Shown: piece by piece, positions 1 through 11,674 of the stretch
How the letters are laid out: each line of letters starts with the position of its first letter
Numbering within the stretch: the stretch's first letter is position 1
NCBI GenBank assembly: GCA_903813345.2
Contig: CAIIXF020000010.1
Location: 31,588,425 to 31,652,424 of the forward strand
Direction: 5' to 3'
DNA: 64,000 bases
Origin: Owenia fusiformis
Lineage: Eukaryota > Annelida > Polychaeta > Sabellida > Oweniidae
Translations under genes and position numbers: made by a program
Notes under the pieces: model-generated
The model's database searches: none
What the model saw: the letters and a program-made list of their open reading frames with translations, nothing else
Told to the model about the DNA's origin: nothing

Positions 1-829
1 TTGATCATTTTCTCAACTGTCGTCTAAGAATGTTGAAGATTCTTATGAGAATATGTTTCTTAAAACAGCACAATTAATGTCTGTTGAAGATTTAATAAGT
101 ATTAACATTTTGGCTGTAAAAAACATAAGTGTATGTTGTCAACTCGAATGTACGTTGTCCCATTGAACTTACTCGATTCACAGTAACACTTACAGTTACA
201 CTTACAGACAGGGGGTCAGATGCATTTAAAATTGAAACAGAACAATTACAGAATTACTTCAATTTGATTGAACTATTGAAACTTTCCAGATATATCATAA
301 ACGGGATTTTAAAAAGTCATATTCAATAAAAGCTAGTATAGATCAGTAGATCTATCTAGTATCAATGTAACTAACAAAACGCCAAATAATCAAACAGGCT
401 GGAAGCATACTCCGTGGCAGTGTCAGTCTTCAACCTATTCTATTCCGAGACACTGGATGGGAGTTTGGGCTGAAAGCTAACACCAAATGGGCACAAATTA
501 ACCAGCACCACAACAATACTTTCATAAAATGAAAAGCAAAAAGGATACTTGAAAATGTTCGTTAAAGATCACTTGTTACTCATAAAAACCTTAATGAATT
601 TTGAAATGAAATCATTACATTGTTTAATATTGACGTATATCTCATGAATTTCAATTACAGGGACAACGTACATTCGAGTTGACAACACACATTTCTGATT
701 TTTTTAATTTCAATAACTATTTGAATATTTATTAATCTCCACCCGTCCTAAATTGTGTAGTATAGAGAAACATATTCTCATAAAAATAATCTACACTCTT
801 AGGCAACAGGAGAAAATGATCAAAGAAAA
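1..829. repeat. Foldback (long inverted repeat) element
   Basis: Positions 1-165 and 660-829 are imperfect inverted copies of each other. The outer ends share TTGATCATTTTCTC and ATGAGAATATGTTTCT. The inner part shares GTCAACTCGAATGTACGTTG (about 137-163 against 660-683). The middle (166-659) holds no gene. The short reading frame at 129-329 lies in the arm and is not a gene. The left end may extend beyond the window. Confidence 0.7.
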
Positions 830-1209
830 TGCGAAAAACCAATCAGTTAAATAGTGACATCGTACATATAAAGTGTACTACGGTATATTTTGTCACTGTA
901 CCGTGTCGATGGTTAGGCGTATCAGTATTTGTTTTATTATTTCATACATATTAACAGTTTCACAATAACTATTTATTAACTACATAGTGTCTCAAAAATC
1001 GAAAAATGGATAAAAAATGCCATATGTTCACAGTAGTCTATACATGTGACGTCACATTCGTTAAATACCTGTATTTATTTTTCAAAAAATACACCTTTCA
1101 TATCGATGACTTATACATAGATGGAATACCTTGTTGTATTTCTAGTCACATGATACATGACTGACCAATCATATACTGGTTATCACTGCAGAGAAATAAT
1201 ACGTTTTTT
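830..1209. other. Intergenic, nothing recognised
   Basis: AT-rich sequence with no exon-like frame, RNA gene or clear repeat structure that I can see. Confidence 0.4.
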
Positions 1210-1885
1210 TATTGTTACAAAAATATCATGTGAATTTTAGGATGTCATAGTAGATGCGTCCATGCTTCCATAGATGTGATACCAGAGTCTGAGACTCAAA
1301 GCTAATGATCTACCCTGCGCGTGGAGTCTAGTTATAAACTACCTGAAGACAAAAGTTTGTTTTTTGAGAAACGAAGTCGAACGAATGCAAAGGGTATTTA
1401 TGATCAGAAATGGCTGAAGCAAATATATTGCTGCGATGTCAACAAAATAATGGTCTGAACATATTAAAATTGAACTAAAGCAGCAAAATCAATTTTCCCC
1501 GCGATATTTGTCAAAACAGTCGAACGGTCTAACAGGCACTTCTAATGAAGCATAGCAATCACCCATTGCGAGATCACACAATTCACATGACCATTATAAT
1601 AGTTCCAAACAGTCAAGGACAATTAGTATTTGTCAATTTAATGCGTTTGATAGCTAATTTGACAACTTATTATGCATTTAAACATGGTTAAAGAGGGATA
1701 TTCCAGCTAGTTTTTTATTTACTCCGAGTGCCTTAATTTCAAGATACTATGGCAACCATTTTTTATTTAATGTTTCTGTAATTCTAAATTGTTTTGCTTG
1801 ATTAATAAAACATGCCCTGCTAGATATTCTGTGAAAATTTCATAAGATAATATACAAAAATAAAGAAATTAGAGAGGTATTATGA
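1210..1885. mobile_element. Diverged partial copy of the mariner-like non-autonomous element at 10.3-11.4 kb
   Basis: The segment follows the same order as 10660-11350: an ATGTGATACCAGA.TCTGAGA block, a block with AATTCACATGACCATT, TACTATGGCAACCATTTTTT, and an end block reading AATTAGAGAGGTATTATGAG. The left terminal inverted repeat is not visible. This is an old truncated copy with no coding capacity. Confidence 0.6.
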
Positions 1886-4800
1886 GAACCTTATATGATC
1901 AACTCTTGAATATCTTGATCCTAGAATCATTTAGAACGCGCCAAATAAGCCTAAAATCCTCAATTCTTTGGGGGAGCAGGCCTCGGACCCCTATAGTTTT
2001 GCTCGGTCAACGGCCTCGCGTATATCACTACTTTTTTCCTGGCTACGCCCCTGAACTGTTGAAAAATGGTCATGGGGTCACAACATGTCTATGGCAAAAA
2101 CTTGTAATGAAGTTTTGGTGAATATGAATGAAGAGCCTCAGAATTCCGATATTTTGTATAGTCTGTATGTGTTAAATGTTGTGATTATAGGTTTTCATGT
2201 GATAAACGCATTATTATATGACGGAGAGTGTGCTATATCAAATATGATGCTTTGCTTCGTACGATATGTTTTCCTTGAGGTGATATTTAAAGTAAATTTT
2301 ATTAATGTAACAACAAGACAAATCTTGACATAAAACCGGTTGCCGTTTCCAGTTCAAAGCACTTTCTAAATAACTAAAAAATAAAAGTTGTTTTCCCTCT
2401 CGAACGCTCCTTTCATTTCTTTGTTTTCAGTCTAAACGTCAGCAACCAATCAGAATAGGATCCAAATAAAAAATATATAAATTCACTTCCTCGTTGGGCG
2501 TTTATCATTTTTTTCACTCTACGATGTTGTTTTCATCTCTAAAATACCACAACGGACGATAAATAAAAATGTATAATCTTTATAAAAAAGTTCTAGTTAA
2601 TTTAATTGTTAATAGTGAATAATGTGGAATGCAATTTCTAAAATTAGTGAGCATGATCACAAGATACAAAATCGAGAATGATGATATGCATATGTTCTTA
2701 ACTCAAATAGTGCAACCGTCACTGCAACGTAAAATAGTCCCGACGGTTATGACGTCACTCATTGATTTGACTGCCGTAGAGGTGTATGCCATTGTTCAAG
2801 TTGACAATTTTAGATCATGACTTACATACGTTAAATTGCGCACTTGGGTTCTACATCACACGTACCTATTTAGAACACAAAGCAGTTGCATTTTTCTCAC
2901 CCGAGATTTTACAAAAACATGTAAGTATTTTTCTAGTTTTTTATATTGTTACAATGCATAGCTTTACATTTTTAAATATATTGTAATAGTTATTGTTTCA
3001 TTAGTTACGGAAATTAAATTGATAGTATCCTTTTGAGTCCAAGATAAAATATTTCCTTGAATATCACTCATTGTATAACAGTCTGCAAAATTCAGGGTCA
3101 AGTCTTTGAAAAGACCCAATATGAAGCCAGTCATCCATAATAACGCACCTGTCTGCAAGTCAGCATTAAAGACCACTTTAGCTGTAGCGAGGTCTTGAGG
3201 TTTAATACCATACTCTTTTGATCATGCATATCTAATTTTTACTTATATGGAGAATGGAATACTAATCAGCGCAGTAAGACCTTTAAAGATCAGAATGACC
3301 TTCTCCGAATTGTCAAATCGACCGTGCGAAATATGTCCGCATTTGTTTCACTCATGTGTTTGAGTATGTTATATAAAAAAATGTGTCTGAGTCATGGATA
3401 CAGAGTGCTACTCTTCTAATGACCAAAGAGGAGCCTACTATTCAAGGTAGAGGGTATATAGGAATATCAAATGATGTTAAAGTGTGCGCCTGACCCGGCT
3501 ACGTATAGCACAGAGTTTATACTGGCGGATTAGACTAGTTCATTTTTTATATGTGTGTGAAAGCTTTCTCTTATTTGCGTTTTTTCGTTTAGTACGGTTT
3601 TGTTATAATTGCCGAGGTCATATAACCGGGATAAAACAATGATTATCGTTGACTGCCCACACACAAAACATACGTTGAGTGAACAGTGTTATTACAAACA
3701 ACAGGCTTTAGAATACAAAGCGTAGTGTGATAATAATCTGCACACTACCACTGCTGCATGTACATATTACTAATTTACTAGGGCTCCCAAAGAGTGGATA
3801 GGGAGGTTGTGTTTGTCACTTTTAAATTTTACATTTCAAAATTGTCATTTAACATGTCATAATTTGTTGGTTTCATTCGTTTAGCCAATCAAAACATTGT
3901 AAAACAATAAATTGTCTGTTACGTACAATCAATTTTGTTCAGTTTTGATTAGTTGTCAGAATAAAGTTACGTTCATCTGAATCCATGTATCAAAACAAAA
4001 ATCCTATTTTCACTTCAAAATACTTTAGTGAGATGAAGGCTCGGAATTGTCACATGCAATAACTTATTGTCGTATTCGTTATTTTATCTTCTCGATAGTA
4101 GCATTTACACCTTGTCGCGTACCTCTTGGGGAACCCCACATTTATGTGTGTACTCATGGAAGTAAATTCCCCGGTGTAGCCGAGAGCCACAAACTTTTCA
4201 ACAGGTTCGAAATGACCAATTTCTCTCATATATACTCTAAATATTTTATTATTTAGCACCTACAAAGTATTGCTAATAACCATATGTAATTTCAATAAGG
4301 AAACTTATCTGGCTACATATAAATTCAATATCAACACTAGCTGTTCTCTCAACACGTCCTGGCTTACCTTGTGGTGACAAACCCTGGATTTTCGCTATTT
4401 ATAGTTTATCAACACCTGAACGCATGCGCATTTTATACTTTATCGGGCACTTTAAGCAAATGTAATTCCCACCAGTTGTTGCATTTGAACATTGATATGG
4501 AATGAACACAACTTTCTGCATGGAATGTTGCCCCGGGTATTGTGATATCATGTTACCATAGCAACCATAACTCTAACCAACCAACTCTTTTTTTGTCGAA
4601 ACTTTACAATTTCAGTAACAATACATAAAAGTAAATTTTGTAAAATTTTAAGACGATTGGTGCATATTCAACAAAATACCAGCACCAGTCCTGTTACTTT
4701 TGGAACACCCTGTACACATATAAGAAGAGTGAAGAGTGCTCAAATGGAGTAGCTCGAACAATTCATTCCGATTTCATGTTAACACATCAATAGAATGATT

Positions 4801-5249
4801 AAATGCTAAGTACTAAGATCAATTATTTCACTATATATTATAGCTCACTATTTGATTTGAAATATTCTATATAATTGTCTATATTGTGTGTTCTTCTTTT
4901 TTCAATAAAATAACTATTTGCTAAGATTTTGCAATCTTTAAATATAAAGTTATTAAATTTCTACAATACACTCGTGGCGCATCGTTATCCATGTCCAAAA
5001 TAACTTAAAAAGCGCATGCGGAGAGTCTAATACTTAGCCAAAGGAATGGATTTCTTTGGTGTGTGATGTTTCGTTATAAACGAATTAACCCCACGACAAA
5101 TGGTTAATCTGTACAATAACAGCTTGTGATATTTCTGATGTTATTGAAATCCGTGTGATATCGTTTATCAACCTCATTTGGGATTTTCTATTTTATTTGC
5201 GTAGTAGGATGCGATTGTATATAATGTTAATTTATTATTGTCTTTTTAG
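1886..5249. other. Long non-coding stretch upstream of Ly6-A, with transposon debris
   Basis: No exon can be supported. The sequence around 1975-2056 contains CTGGCTACGCCCCTGAAC, which resembles an hAT-type terminal sequence. Around 4697-4715 ACTTTTGGAACACCCTGTAC resembles one end of a TA-inserting Tc1/mariner-type element, without a visible partner. The short frames on both strands here look random. Confidence 0.4.
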
Positions 5250-5362
5250 AAAATCCAACTTCGGATTGTTCGACCAGGGGAATCAAGTTGAAGTTATTCT
5301 ATACAGCAACATGCAGTCAACCATTTTATCGCTTATAATAGTAGCTGCATTCGCTGCATATG
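5250..5362 (+). CDS. Ly6-A exon 1: 5' UTR and signal peptide
   Basis: First coding exon of a Ly6/uPAR-type secreted protein. The exon follows an acceptor ATTGTCTTTTTAG, so an upstream non-coding exon is likely. It starts translation at ATG 5311 and encodes MQSTILSLIIVAAFAAYG, a hydrophobic signal peptide, ending in phase 1 at the donor G|GTAAAAC. The paralogous exons at 43333-43223 and 58014-57890 have the same UTR core (GTTGAAGTTATTC-like), the same peptide pattern and the same first intron bases. I join it to 16605-16820 because strand, order and phase agree. The intervening 11-kb intron is filled by other genes and transposons, so the link is an inference. Confidence 0.7.
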
Positions 5363-5675
5363 GTAAAACAGCGTTTCTATTAATTTCCGGGTTTATTATA
5401 CGAGGTATAATCATGTAAAATCATGTTTCTTGTCTGTTTATCATATTAGAATCGTAACATAGTATTACAGACCATTATAAATTAGTATTTATATGTAGGC
5501 GCGAAGACCATTCACCGAAAATAGAATTAAATATTTTTTGTTTTATCATTCACTGTTATATTTCTCACTCACAATATTTAAATAACAAACTATTGATGTA
5601 TAATTATTCATAACAATGTACTCCCAGGTTTTTTTTAAATTAGAATCACACTCGACTGGAGACTGTTATTTTTTC

Positions 5676-5870
5676 CATGATGGTGAAATTCCCTGCAATC
5701 TTATTTGTCCATGTGACTTAAATATATCTTGTATTTACACGCACTTTCCACATAGCATTGGATACAATGTGAAAATGACGTCAGCGCTTGGATACGGTCC
5801 AGTATCCCAAACGCCCTAGATTTCAATCCAGAATATGACTATTACTGAATAAATCAATGGCGATTAGTTT
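5676..5870. repeat. Interspersed repeat, copy 1 (inverted copy at 35015-35207)
   Basis: About 190 bp matching 35015-35207 in reverse orientation. Shared blocks include GGTGAAATTCCCTGCAATC, GACTTAAATA, GGATAC.GT.CAGTATCCCAA and AATGGCGATTAGTTTA. It makes the small frame at 5616-5819 unlikely to be a gene. Confidence 0.65.
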
Positions 5871-6035
5871 ACACCTACCCGTGCCAATATTTGCATGTTG
5901 CTAGACATATCTAATAAATATAAGAAAATGATACTGTGATCATCACAATTTATAATTTTAGGATAAAAACACGCATCTGTTAATATAAGAAATCAATTTA
6001 AAGCATGCAAATTGTTTTCATGAACTAGTAAAAAT

Positions 6036-6433
6036 CAAAGGACGATTCTCGGTTTGGAGAACAGTCTCCTGGGCTAATAATTTTTTTATGAAAAATGTAG
6101 AAATATTACCCAAATTAAACTATAATGAATATTCAAAAGAGGACATTTAAATCTACAAGATGTAAAAATAACAAATTGGTCTGAAGCAGGGATAACGCTC
6201 AATTAGACCGATTCAATAAAATACAAGTCTCAATTTGGGGAAAGAAGTTCATCAGTGTACTGCGCTAATATTTTTTGGCGAAAAATCTAGAAATATTACC
6301 CAAATTAAATTATGACTATTCAAAAGAAGACATTCAAATCTATATTATGTAAAAAATCAAATTTGTCCGAAGCAGGGATAATGCTCATTTAGATTGATGA
6401 ACTTCGTTCTCCAAACCGAGAATCGTCCTTTGA
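6036..6433. mobile_element. Small foldback/MITE with internal direct duplication
   Basis: The ends are inverted repeats: AAAGGACGATTCTCGGTTTG at the left (about 6039) and its complement CAAACCGAGAATCGTCCTTT at the right (about 6412-6431). The interior holds two direct copies of a unit of about 160-180 bp, with AAATCTAGAAATATTACCCA and GAAGCAGGGATAA.GCTCA, at about 6085-6230 and 6270-6400. No coding capacity. It sits immediately upstream of the duplicated promoter block. Confidence 0.65.
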
Positions 6434-6785
6434 CAGACGAAAGTCACGGCGAGAAAATCGTTTCGCTACACTGCACTGGGGATGAACTGGAAACGAGGGA
6501 GGTTTTGCCTCGTATCAAAATGGCGGCGCGTGAAAAAATTTCATTCGGTAAGATTTTTGTTTTTTACAATTTTCGTGCTTTTATCCTTCAAATTAAAACT
6601 TAATATTTGGCAAGTAAATAGTTCATAAGTTCCGGTTTTATAATATGATTACAAATTAGAAATCAATACTGGCATTGCTGAGATATTTACATATCAATTC
6701 TCTCACTTAGGAAACGAGGCATGTTTCTCAAGGAAACGAGGCAGCTATATAACATTCTTAAGAATGAAACGAGGCAACCATATCT
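6434..6785. repeat. Inverted duplication, left arm: promoter plus first exon
   Basis: This block matches 14150-14475 in reverse orientation, with only scattered differences. Shared parts are CACTGGGGATGAACTGGAAA, the G+C-richer ATGGCGGCGCGTG start, the donor GGTAAGATTTTTGTTTTT, the following intron and three GAAACGAGGCA motifs. The pair is therefore a duplicated 5' gene end, with each copy feeding a different downstream gene. Confidence 0.7.
6520..6547 (+). CDS. First coding exon of a gene with a CxxC motif (MAAREKISF)
   Basis: ATG 6520 lies in AAAATGGCGGCGCGTG, a typical animal start context in a local CpG-containing patch. The exon encodes MAAREKISF and ends in phase 1 at G|GTAAGATT. It is nearly identical to the first exon of the minus-strand zinc-finger gene (14413-14386). 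The phase fits the acceptor at 6811-6813, giving a continuous frame into the next exon. Confidence 0.5.
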
Positions 6786-6813
6786 AATTAAAAATGTATT
6801 GTTTTTATTACAG

Positions 6814-7188
6814 AACGGGGCCTACAAAAAGAAGCGTCCCTGTTCAAATGCTATTTCTGTAACACAGGAAACGACAACGTTGCTGATATTGTATTCCATA
6901 TGATGCAATAGCATGATGGTAATCTCTCTGTACGGAAACGAACGTTAGATGAGAAAACAGGTTCATTTGTATACACGTCTCATCATTTTGGCGTTGCCAT
7001 TGAACGTGTAAGAACGCTTAAGAAGGAAGGGCATACTGTGATGATAAATTCTGATATGCAGTTGAGAATAAAACGACGGATCGAGAGAGAATCAAGTATT
7101 CAAATTATTAATAGTTTGATTGTGTTTTGTTGGTTAATAGCAATTGAGTTTCTATATGGTATGCCTTTGGGCGAATGTTCCCCTTTAT
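6814..7188 (+). pseudogene. Second exon, CxxC-containing protein of unknown function, in-frame TAG
   Basis: After the acceptor TTTTTATTACAG the frame continues from exon 1 (G|AA) and encodes FKCYFCNTGNDNVADIVFHM, then stops at TAG 6909-6911. Beyond that stop the same frame stays open to TAA near 7188 and is protein-like (HDGNLSVRKRTLDEKTG and HHFGVAIERVRTLKKEG). I do not recognise the family for certain. The order of a C-x2-C finger-like motif, a short helix and an SVRKR block suggests an N-terminal module found with zinc-finger or transposon-derived proteins. Either the TAG is a disabling mutation, or the gene ends there and the downstream frame is relic. No further exon was seen. Confidence 0.4.
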
Positions 7189-7960
7189 AAAGGCGCACAT
7201 GAGCGTTTATTTCCTTTTAACTGATGTGTTTTTATTCAAAGGCAATGTTATATAAAACAAGCTAACAATATGCGTTTTTATCAAATAATATGTATTTTAA
7301 ATCTTGTAATTGTACATTATACTAACAAGCGAGTACAAACTTATGAGTTGATGAAGTTGTTCAGGATTGAAATATATGAATATAAAAAGGGTTTATCATG
7401 TTAATACGTAAATACAACATTACATAATTTTACATCAAGGTCTTATGTCAAAGTGTCAATTAGAACTTAAAACGCATGTCTTATTAATTTCTCAATAATG
7501 GGAATTAAAGTTACTAGGCATATCCTTAATTTTCATTTAAAATCACCATGTGGCATGTATTTTTCACAATTTACTATCTTTCAAATAAGAGCCTTTTGAG
7601 AGCCCAAAACATTAAGCAACGGTTTTAAAAATGAAAAATGTTATGTTGCATGTACATTGCCTTATGCAATTATTAATACCTATGAGAGCCATTTAATTTG
7701 GCAAGTTTAATTACTATGTAAGAAACTGAAAAGGTCAAGGCAATTAATGGTTTTTATGACATAGGTGCCTATTGCCTAAGCTATATATTACTCTGTATAT
7801 ATTACTGTATATATTACTCTGTGTGAAAATAATATATGCATCATTGTTATTATTATTATAGAACTATATAAAACAAATGGTGTTGTGATCAATCACTTAA
7901 AAAGAACTCTTAATGTATGGAAAACCAGGCATAATAGAGAAAATACGAATTATTAATACA
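7189..7960. other. Non-coding AT-rich stretch
   Basis: I see no exon, RNA gene or inverted-repeat element. A few short self-similar segments (TTACTCTGTATATATTACTG near 7790-7815) are simple AT-rich repeats. Confidence 0.4.
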
Positions 7961-7974
7961 TTTGGTACTTCAAA

Positions 7975-8730
7975 ATTTTAATTTATCACTCTTTAGAGTG
8001 GAACTTTTTATCGTACCTAACAAAAGGTACGATATTGTAGTCAGCTTGACGGGCGGGCGGCGGGCGGGCGGCGGGCGGGCGGCGTCTCACTTTTCAGCTT
8101 GTCTACAGGTTTCCAGCCAAACCATTAGAGGGATTCATCTGAAATTTTCAGGGATGTTTCTACATATCAACGTCAAGAACTGATTAGTTTTTGGGCATTT
8201 TGGGTAAATCTTAAGGTGGCCATTTTGGATTTTCCGTCCTAAAATCTTCACTTTCAAGACTTGTCTACAGGTTTCCAGCCAAACCATTTAAGGGATTCAT
8301 CTGCAATTTTCAGGGATGTTTCTACATATCAACTTCAGGAACTGATTAGTTTTTGGGCATTCTGGGTAAATCTTAAGGTGGCCATTTTGGATTTTCCGTC
8401 CTAAAATCTTCACTTTCAAGACTTGTCTACAGGTTTCCAGCCAAACCATTTGAGGGATTCATCTGAAATTTTCAGGGATGTTTCTACATATCAACGTCAA
8501 GAACTGATTGGTTTTTGGGCATTCTGGGTAAATTTTAAGGCGGCCATTTTGGATTTTCCGTCCTAAAATCTTCACTTTCAAGACTTGTCTACAGGTTTCC
8601 AGCCAAACCGTTCCCATTTTTACATATGTTACACAGTGATAAGTTCTAGAGCTGATTAACTTTTCTGCGGCCATCTTGCTTTCTTGGTCAACAAGACCAC
8701 AATGCTGTGTTTTAGGTACGATATTGTTCA
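7975..8730. repeat. Transposon-like unit with GC tract and ~162-bp tandem repeat
   Basis: Three full copies and one partial copy of a unit of about 162 bp start near 8088, 8250, 8412 and 8574. Each contains TTGTCTACAGGTTTCCAGCC and CAGGGATGTTTCTACATATC. Before them is a small hairpin (ATCGTACCT/AGGTACGAT near 8010-8036) and a GGGCGGGCGGC microsatellite (8050-8086). AGGTACGATATTGT occurs at both borders (8026 and 8714) in direct orientation. The minus-strand frame through the repeats is a by-product of the period being near a multiple of three. Confidence 0.65.
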
Positions 8731-8896
8731 CGTCTGTGCCTTGTTGATTAAGGGATCATACACATTATACATGGGAACACGTTAAGGAGGCTTAAACTTC
8801 TGTTAATTTATGATTTTCATAATTGCAAATTGTACTTTACATCTGCTCAAAAAATAGAAATAAAAATGTTATCATGATCATCCAGAAGTCCTCAAA

Positions 8897-9151
8897 TTAT
8901 AGGCGTTTGCATGTCTTCATGTGTCGAGTCAAATTCCCTTTATAGCTGAAACGCCCATGGCAACTGGGGCACTTGTGCTTGACATTTCCATGTACGGCCT
9001 CTTTATGTCTCTTGAGATTACCCCTATGTATGGGCTTCAGGCACTCTGGGCAGCCTTCTATATCTGTACTATGTTTGCATCTTATGTGGTATGTAAGGTT
9101 AGTCTTGGTGGAATATTCGTTTCCACAAGCATCACATTTGAATCCCTTTTC
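8897..9151 (-). CDS. C2H2 zinc-finger gene, last exon (three fingers)
   Basis: Minus-strand exon following the acceptor CAATTTTCAG, phase 0 with the exon at 9427-9581, ending at TAA 8899-8897. It encodes three C2H2 fingers: CDACGNEYSTKTNLTYHIRC (then KH), CPECLKPIHRGNLKRHKEAV (then H), and CPSCHGRFSYKGNLTRHMKT (then C), so the last finger ends in C instead of H. Such fingers normally bind DNA in the nucleus, and that is the inferred role. With the two fingers of the preceding exon the protein has at least five. The open frames on the plus strand over this region are shadows. Orthology cannot be assigned. Confidence 0.8.
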   Translation of the reverse strand, partial: EKGFKCDACGNEYSTKTNLTYHIRCKHSTDIEGCPECLKPIHRGNLKRHKEAVHGNVKHKCPSCHGRFSYKGNLTRHMKTCKRL

Positions 9152-9426
9152 CTGAAAATTGAAACATCCTTTGATATTACATGTTTATTTCTTTATAAAT
9201 GCGAAATATAAATGTGGGTGCATATGATAATTTTAACTTGGCTAAAATATGATGAGATATAATAATGAACACATGATACAATAATGGAAGGTTGGATATT
9301 GTCATTGAAACAGCATTACATATGATATGATTCCACTTTGTTTCAATGATCAAAATCAATTTATTTCAAATTGTGTACAATGTAAACAGCCGGGTAATAT
9401 TTTATGAAATTGATAAGCTTGCTTAC

Positions 9427-9581
9427 GTTAATGTGCTTCAATCTATGGGCCTTGAACTTCGCCTTGCTAAGAAAGCCCTTGCCACAGTCGCACTTGTACC
9501 TAGGGTTATCATCGTGCTTCATACGTACATGGGCTTGTAGGCCAGATGTGGATTTAAATTGTCCCCTACATATAGTGCATA
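9427..9581 (-). CDS. C2H2 zinc-finger gene, internal exon (two fingers)
   Basis: Between the acceptor CGATTACAG and the donor AAC|GTAAGC. It encodes CTICRGQFKSTSGLQAHVRM (then KH) and the shortened finger CDCGKGFLSKAKFKAHRLKH, whose first two cysteines are one residue closer than usual (C-x-C). Phase 1 at the 5' side and phase 0 at the 3' side match the neighbouring exons, supporting a single spliced gene. Confidence 0.8.
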
Positions 9582-9937
9582 CTGTAATCGCAAGATAAAT
9601 ATATTTAGAACAATATATTCTAGCAATTATAAAAGGACAGAATGTAAATACAAAAAATTATGGATTTCTTTAAAATAAACATCTAGATACATATGAGCTA
9701 CAACACAATATTTGTTATTTTAAAGATAATTCTTGTTTTAGGTTGCATGAGAAAGTATAGTATGTAAAGTTTAACATGTTGGTATCACAATGATAAATAA
9801 ATAACTCTAGGACTATAAGATCATCAAATATTTTTTCTAACTCCAAGACACGCGTGTTAAAGTTTAAGTTCTATATCTAGTAACCTATATCATCCGTTTA
9901 ATAAATCAGTTGTATTTTTACGTTCGTATTTACTCAC

Positions 9938-10042
9938 GCGAAATGATTTCCAGTATGGTGCCTTCCTTTTTAGGGGTACTAGCAGAGAAATTGCCACTGA
10001 TCTCCCGAAAAGACCCCTCCATTGGCAATATGTTGAAGCTTC
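9938..10042 (-). CDS. C2H2 zinc-finger gene, internal linker exon
   Basis: The exon lies between the acceptor TTGCTTTTTAG and the donor C|GTGAGT. Read in the phase that fits the finger exon downstream, it encodes SFNILPMEGSFREISG and then a Ser/Lys-rich linker, with no finger. Its 5' phase (needs one preceding base) does not match the exon at 13949-13992. At least one intermediate exon must exist between about 10.05 and 13.9 kb, or the first exons belong elsewhere. Confidence 0.6.
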
Positions 10043-10340
10043 CTAAAAAGCAAAAACGTTATGTTGAATAGGGAAGCAGATATAGACAGTTGTGAACAAA
10101 GCTTGCTTTTATTCTACCTTGAAACATCATTTATTTTAATTCACGATAGCGACATCATAATATTTATGCCATCGACCATTAACATTTTTCATATGGCTAA
10201 TAATCTAGAAAATTTATGAATATTTCATTTACAAATGCATTACCATTTCTAGCATTTAAGAAAATACAAGGCATTAACATATGACACGTGTTGTAACTTA
10301 GTAATTAACAAATAAGTCCATTTATCTGCTACCATGGTAA

Positions 10341-11370
10341 CATACGAGGGTATATCATAAAGTTCTCATAATATCTCTCTAATTTTTTTATTTTTCAATA
10401 TATTCTAATGAAATTTTCATGAAATCTGCAGTATAGAACACTGTATTAATCTATCAAAAAATATTTGGTATAACAGAAAAATTAAATAAGTAATGGTTGC
10501 CATAGTAACCGGAAATCAAGGCACCCGGGGCAAATAAAAATAATTGAGAAAATGAGCTTAATTAACCGTGTTTACATACATAATTAACTTTCATAAATTA
10601 TAAAACACATTAAAATGTTATGTTAAATATGTCGCTAAATGCTTTCACTTTAAAATAAATTGATCATGTGAATTATGTGATGTCTTAGGGGATGCTTACA
10701 TGCTTCATTAGATGTGATACCAGACTCTGAGAATCAAAGCTTAATGATCAGAAATGACAGAGTAAGATAATGCATAGATGCAGAGATCATCAGAAAAATT
10801 AAATTCATACTGACAAAAAGTTTGGTTAAGTTTGAAAAGTCCTTTGATCATACTAGATGATCTAAAACAAATATGTTGCAAAGATATCAACAAAATTAGC
10901 CCCTATTTGTGGTCTAAACATATATAAGATAAACTAAAGGGGGAAAATCGACTTTCCTTGGAATATTTGACAAAACAGTTGTAGTGCCTAACAACACTTC
11001 TAATGAAGCATTACAATCATCCATAATGAGATCACACAATTCACATGACCATTTTAATTGTTCAAAACAGTCAAGAACACGTGGCATTTAACAATTTGAC
11101 GTGTTTCATAACTTATTTGATAACTTATTATGCATTTAAACATGATTAGTTGGAGCTATTCTTGCACAATTTTTTATTTGCCCCGGGTGCCTTGATTTCG
11201 GGTTACTATGGCAACCATTTCTTAAATAATATTTCTGTTATACCAAATATTTTTTGATAGATTAATACAGCATTCTATACTTCACATTCTGTGAAAAATT
11301 CATCAGAATATATTGAAAAATAAAAAAATTAGAGAGATATTATGAGAACTTTATGATATACCCTCGTATG
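10341..11370. mobile_element. Non-autonomous Tc1/mariner-like element with ~200-bp inverted repeats
   Basis: The ends read CATACGAGGGTATATCATAA and its complement. The inverted arms extend about 200 bp inward (10341-10545 against 11165-11370) and include TGGTTGCCATAGTAAC and its complement. TA is present at both ends, consistent with a TA target duplication and an ACGAGGGT-type terminus (established feature of mariner-like families). No transposase frame. A diverged partial copy is at 1210-1885. Confidence 0.75.
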
Positions 11371-11674
11371 TTCTAAGAAATACTTGAAAGTCATAATAAG
11401 TTTATAATTGTTCACAGTAAAATCTGATGTCAGTCTAAGCGGTACGCATTTGTTCAGTTTTTGAAAGTTGCTAAAATTGCTAAAGAATTTGCTATTGACG
11501 CAAAACGCCAGACGCCGAACTCCAGACGTCAGACGCCGAACATTTCCACATTTCGTTGGACTATATGCAGAATAACATAATTGATAGTGACATAATAAGG
11601 AACATACAGACATTAAAGAATACAAACAGTAAAATCCAATGTACACCAATGAGACAATGCCAGTGTGCTCCTTG

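Noticed and set aside
8921-9211. Plus-strand 96-codon gene
   Set aside because: Antisense shadow of the C2H2 zinc-finger exon on the minus strand.
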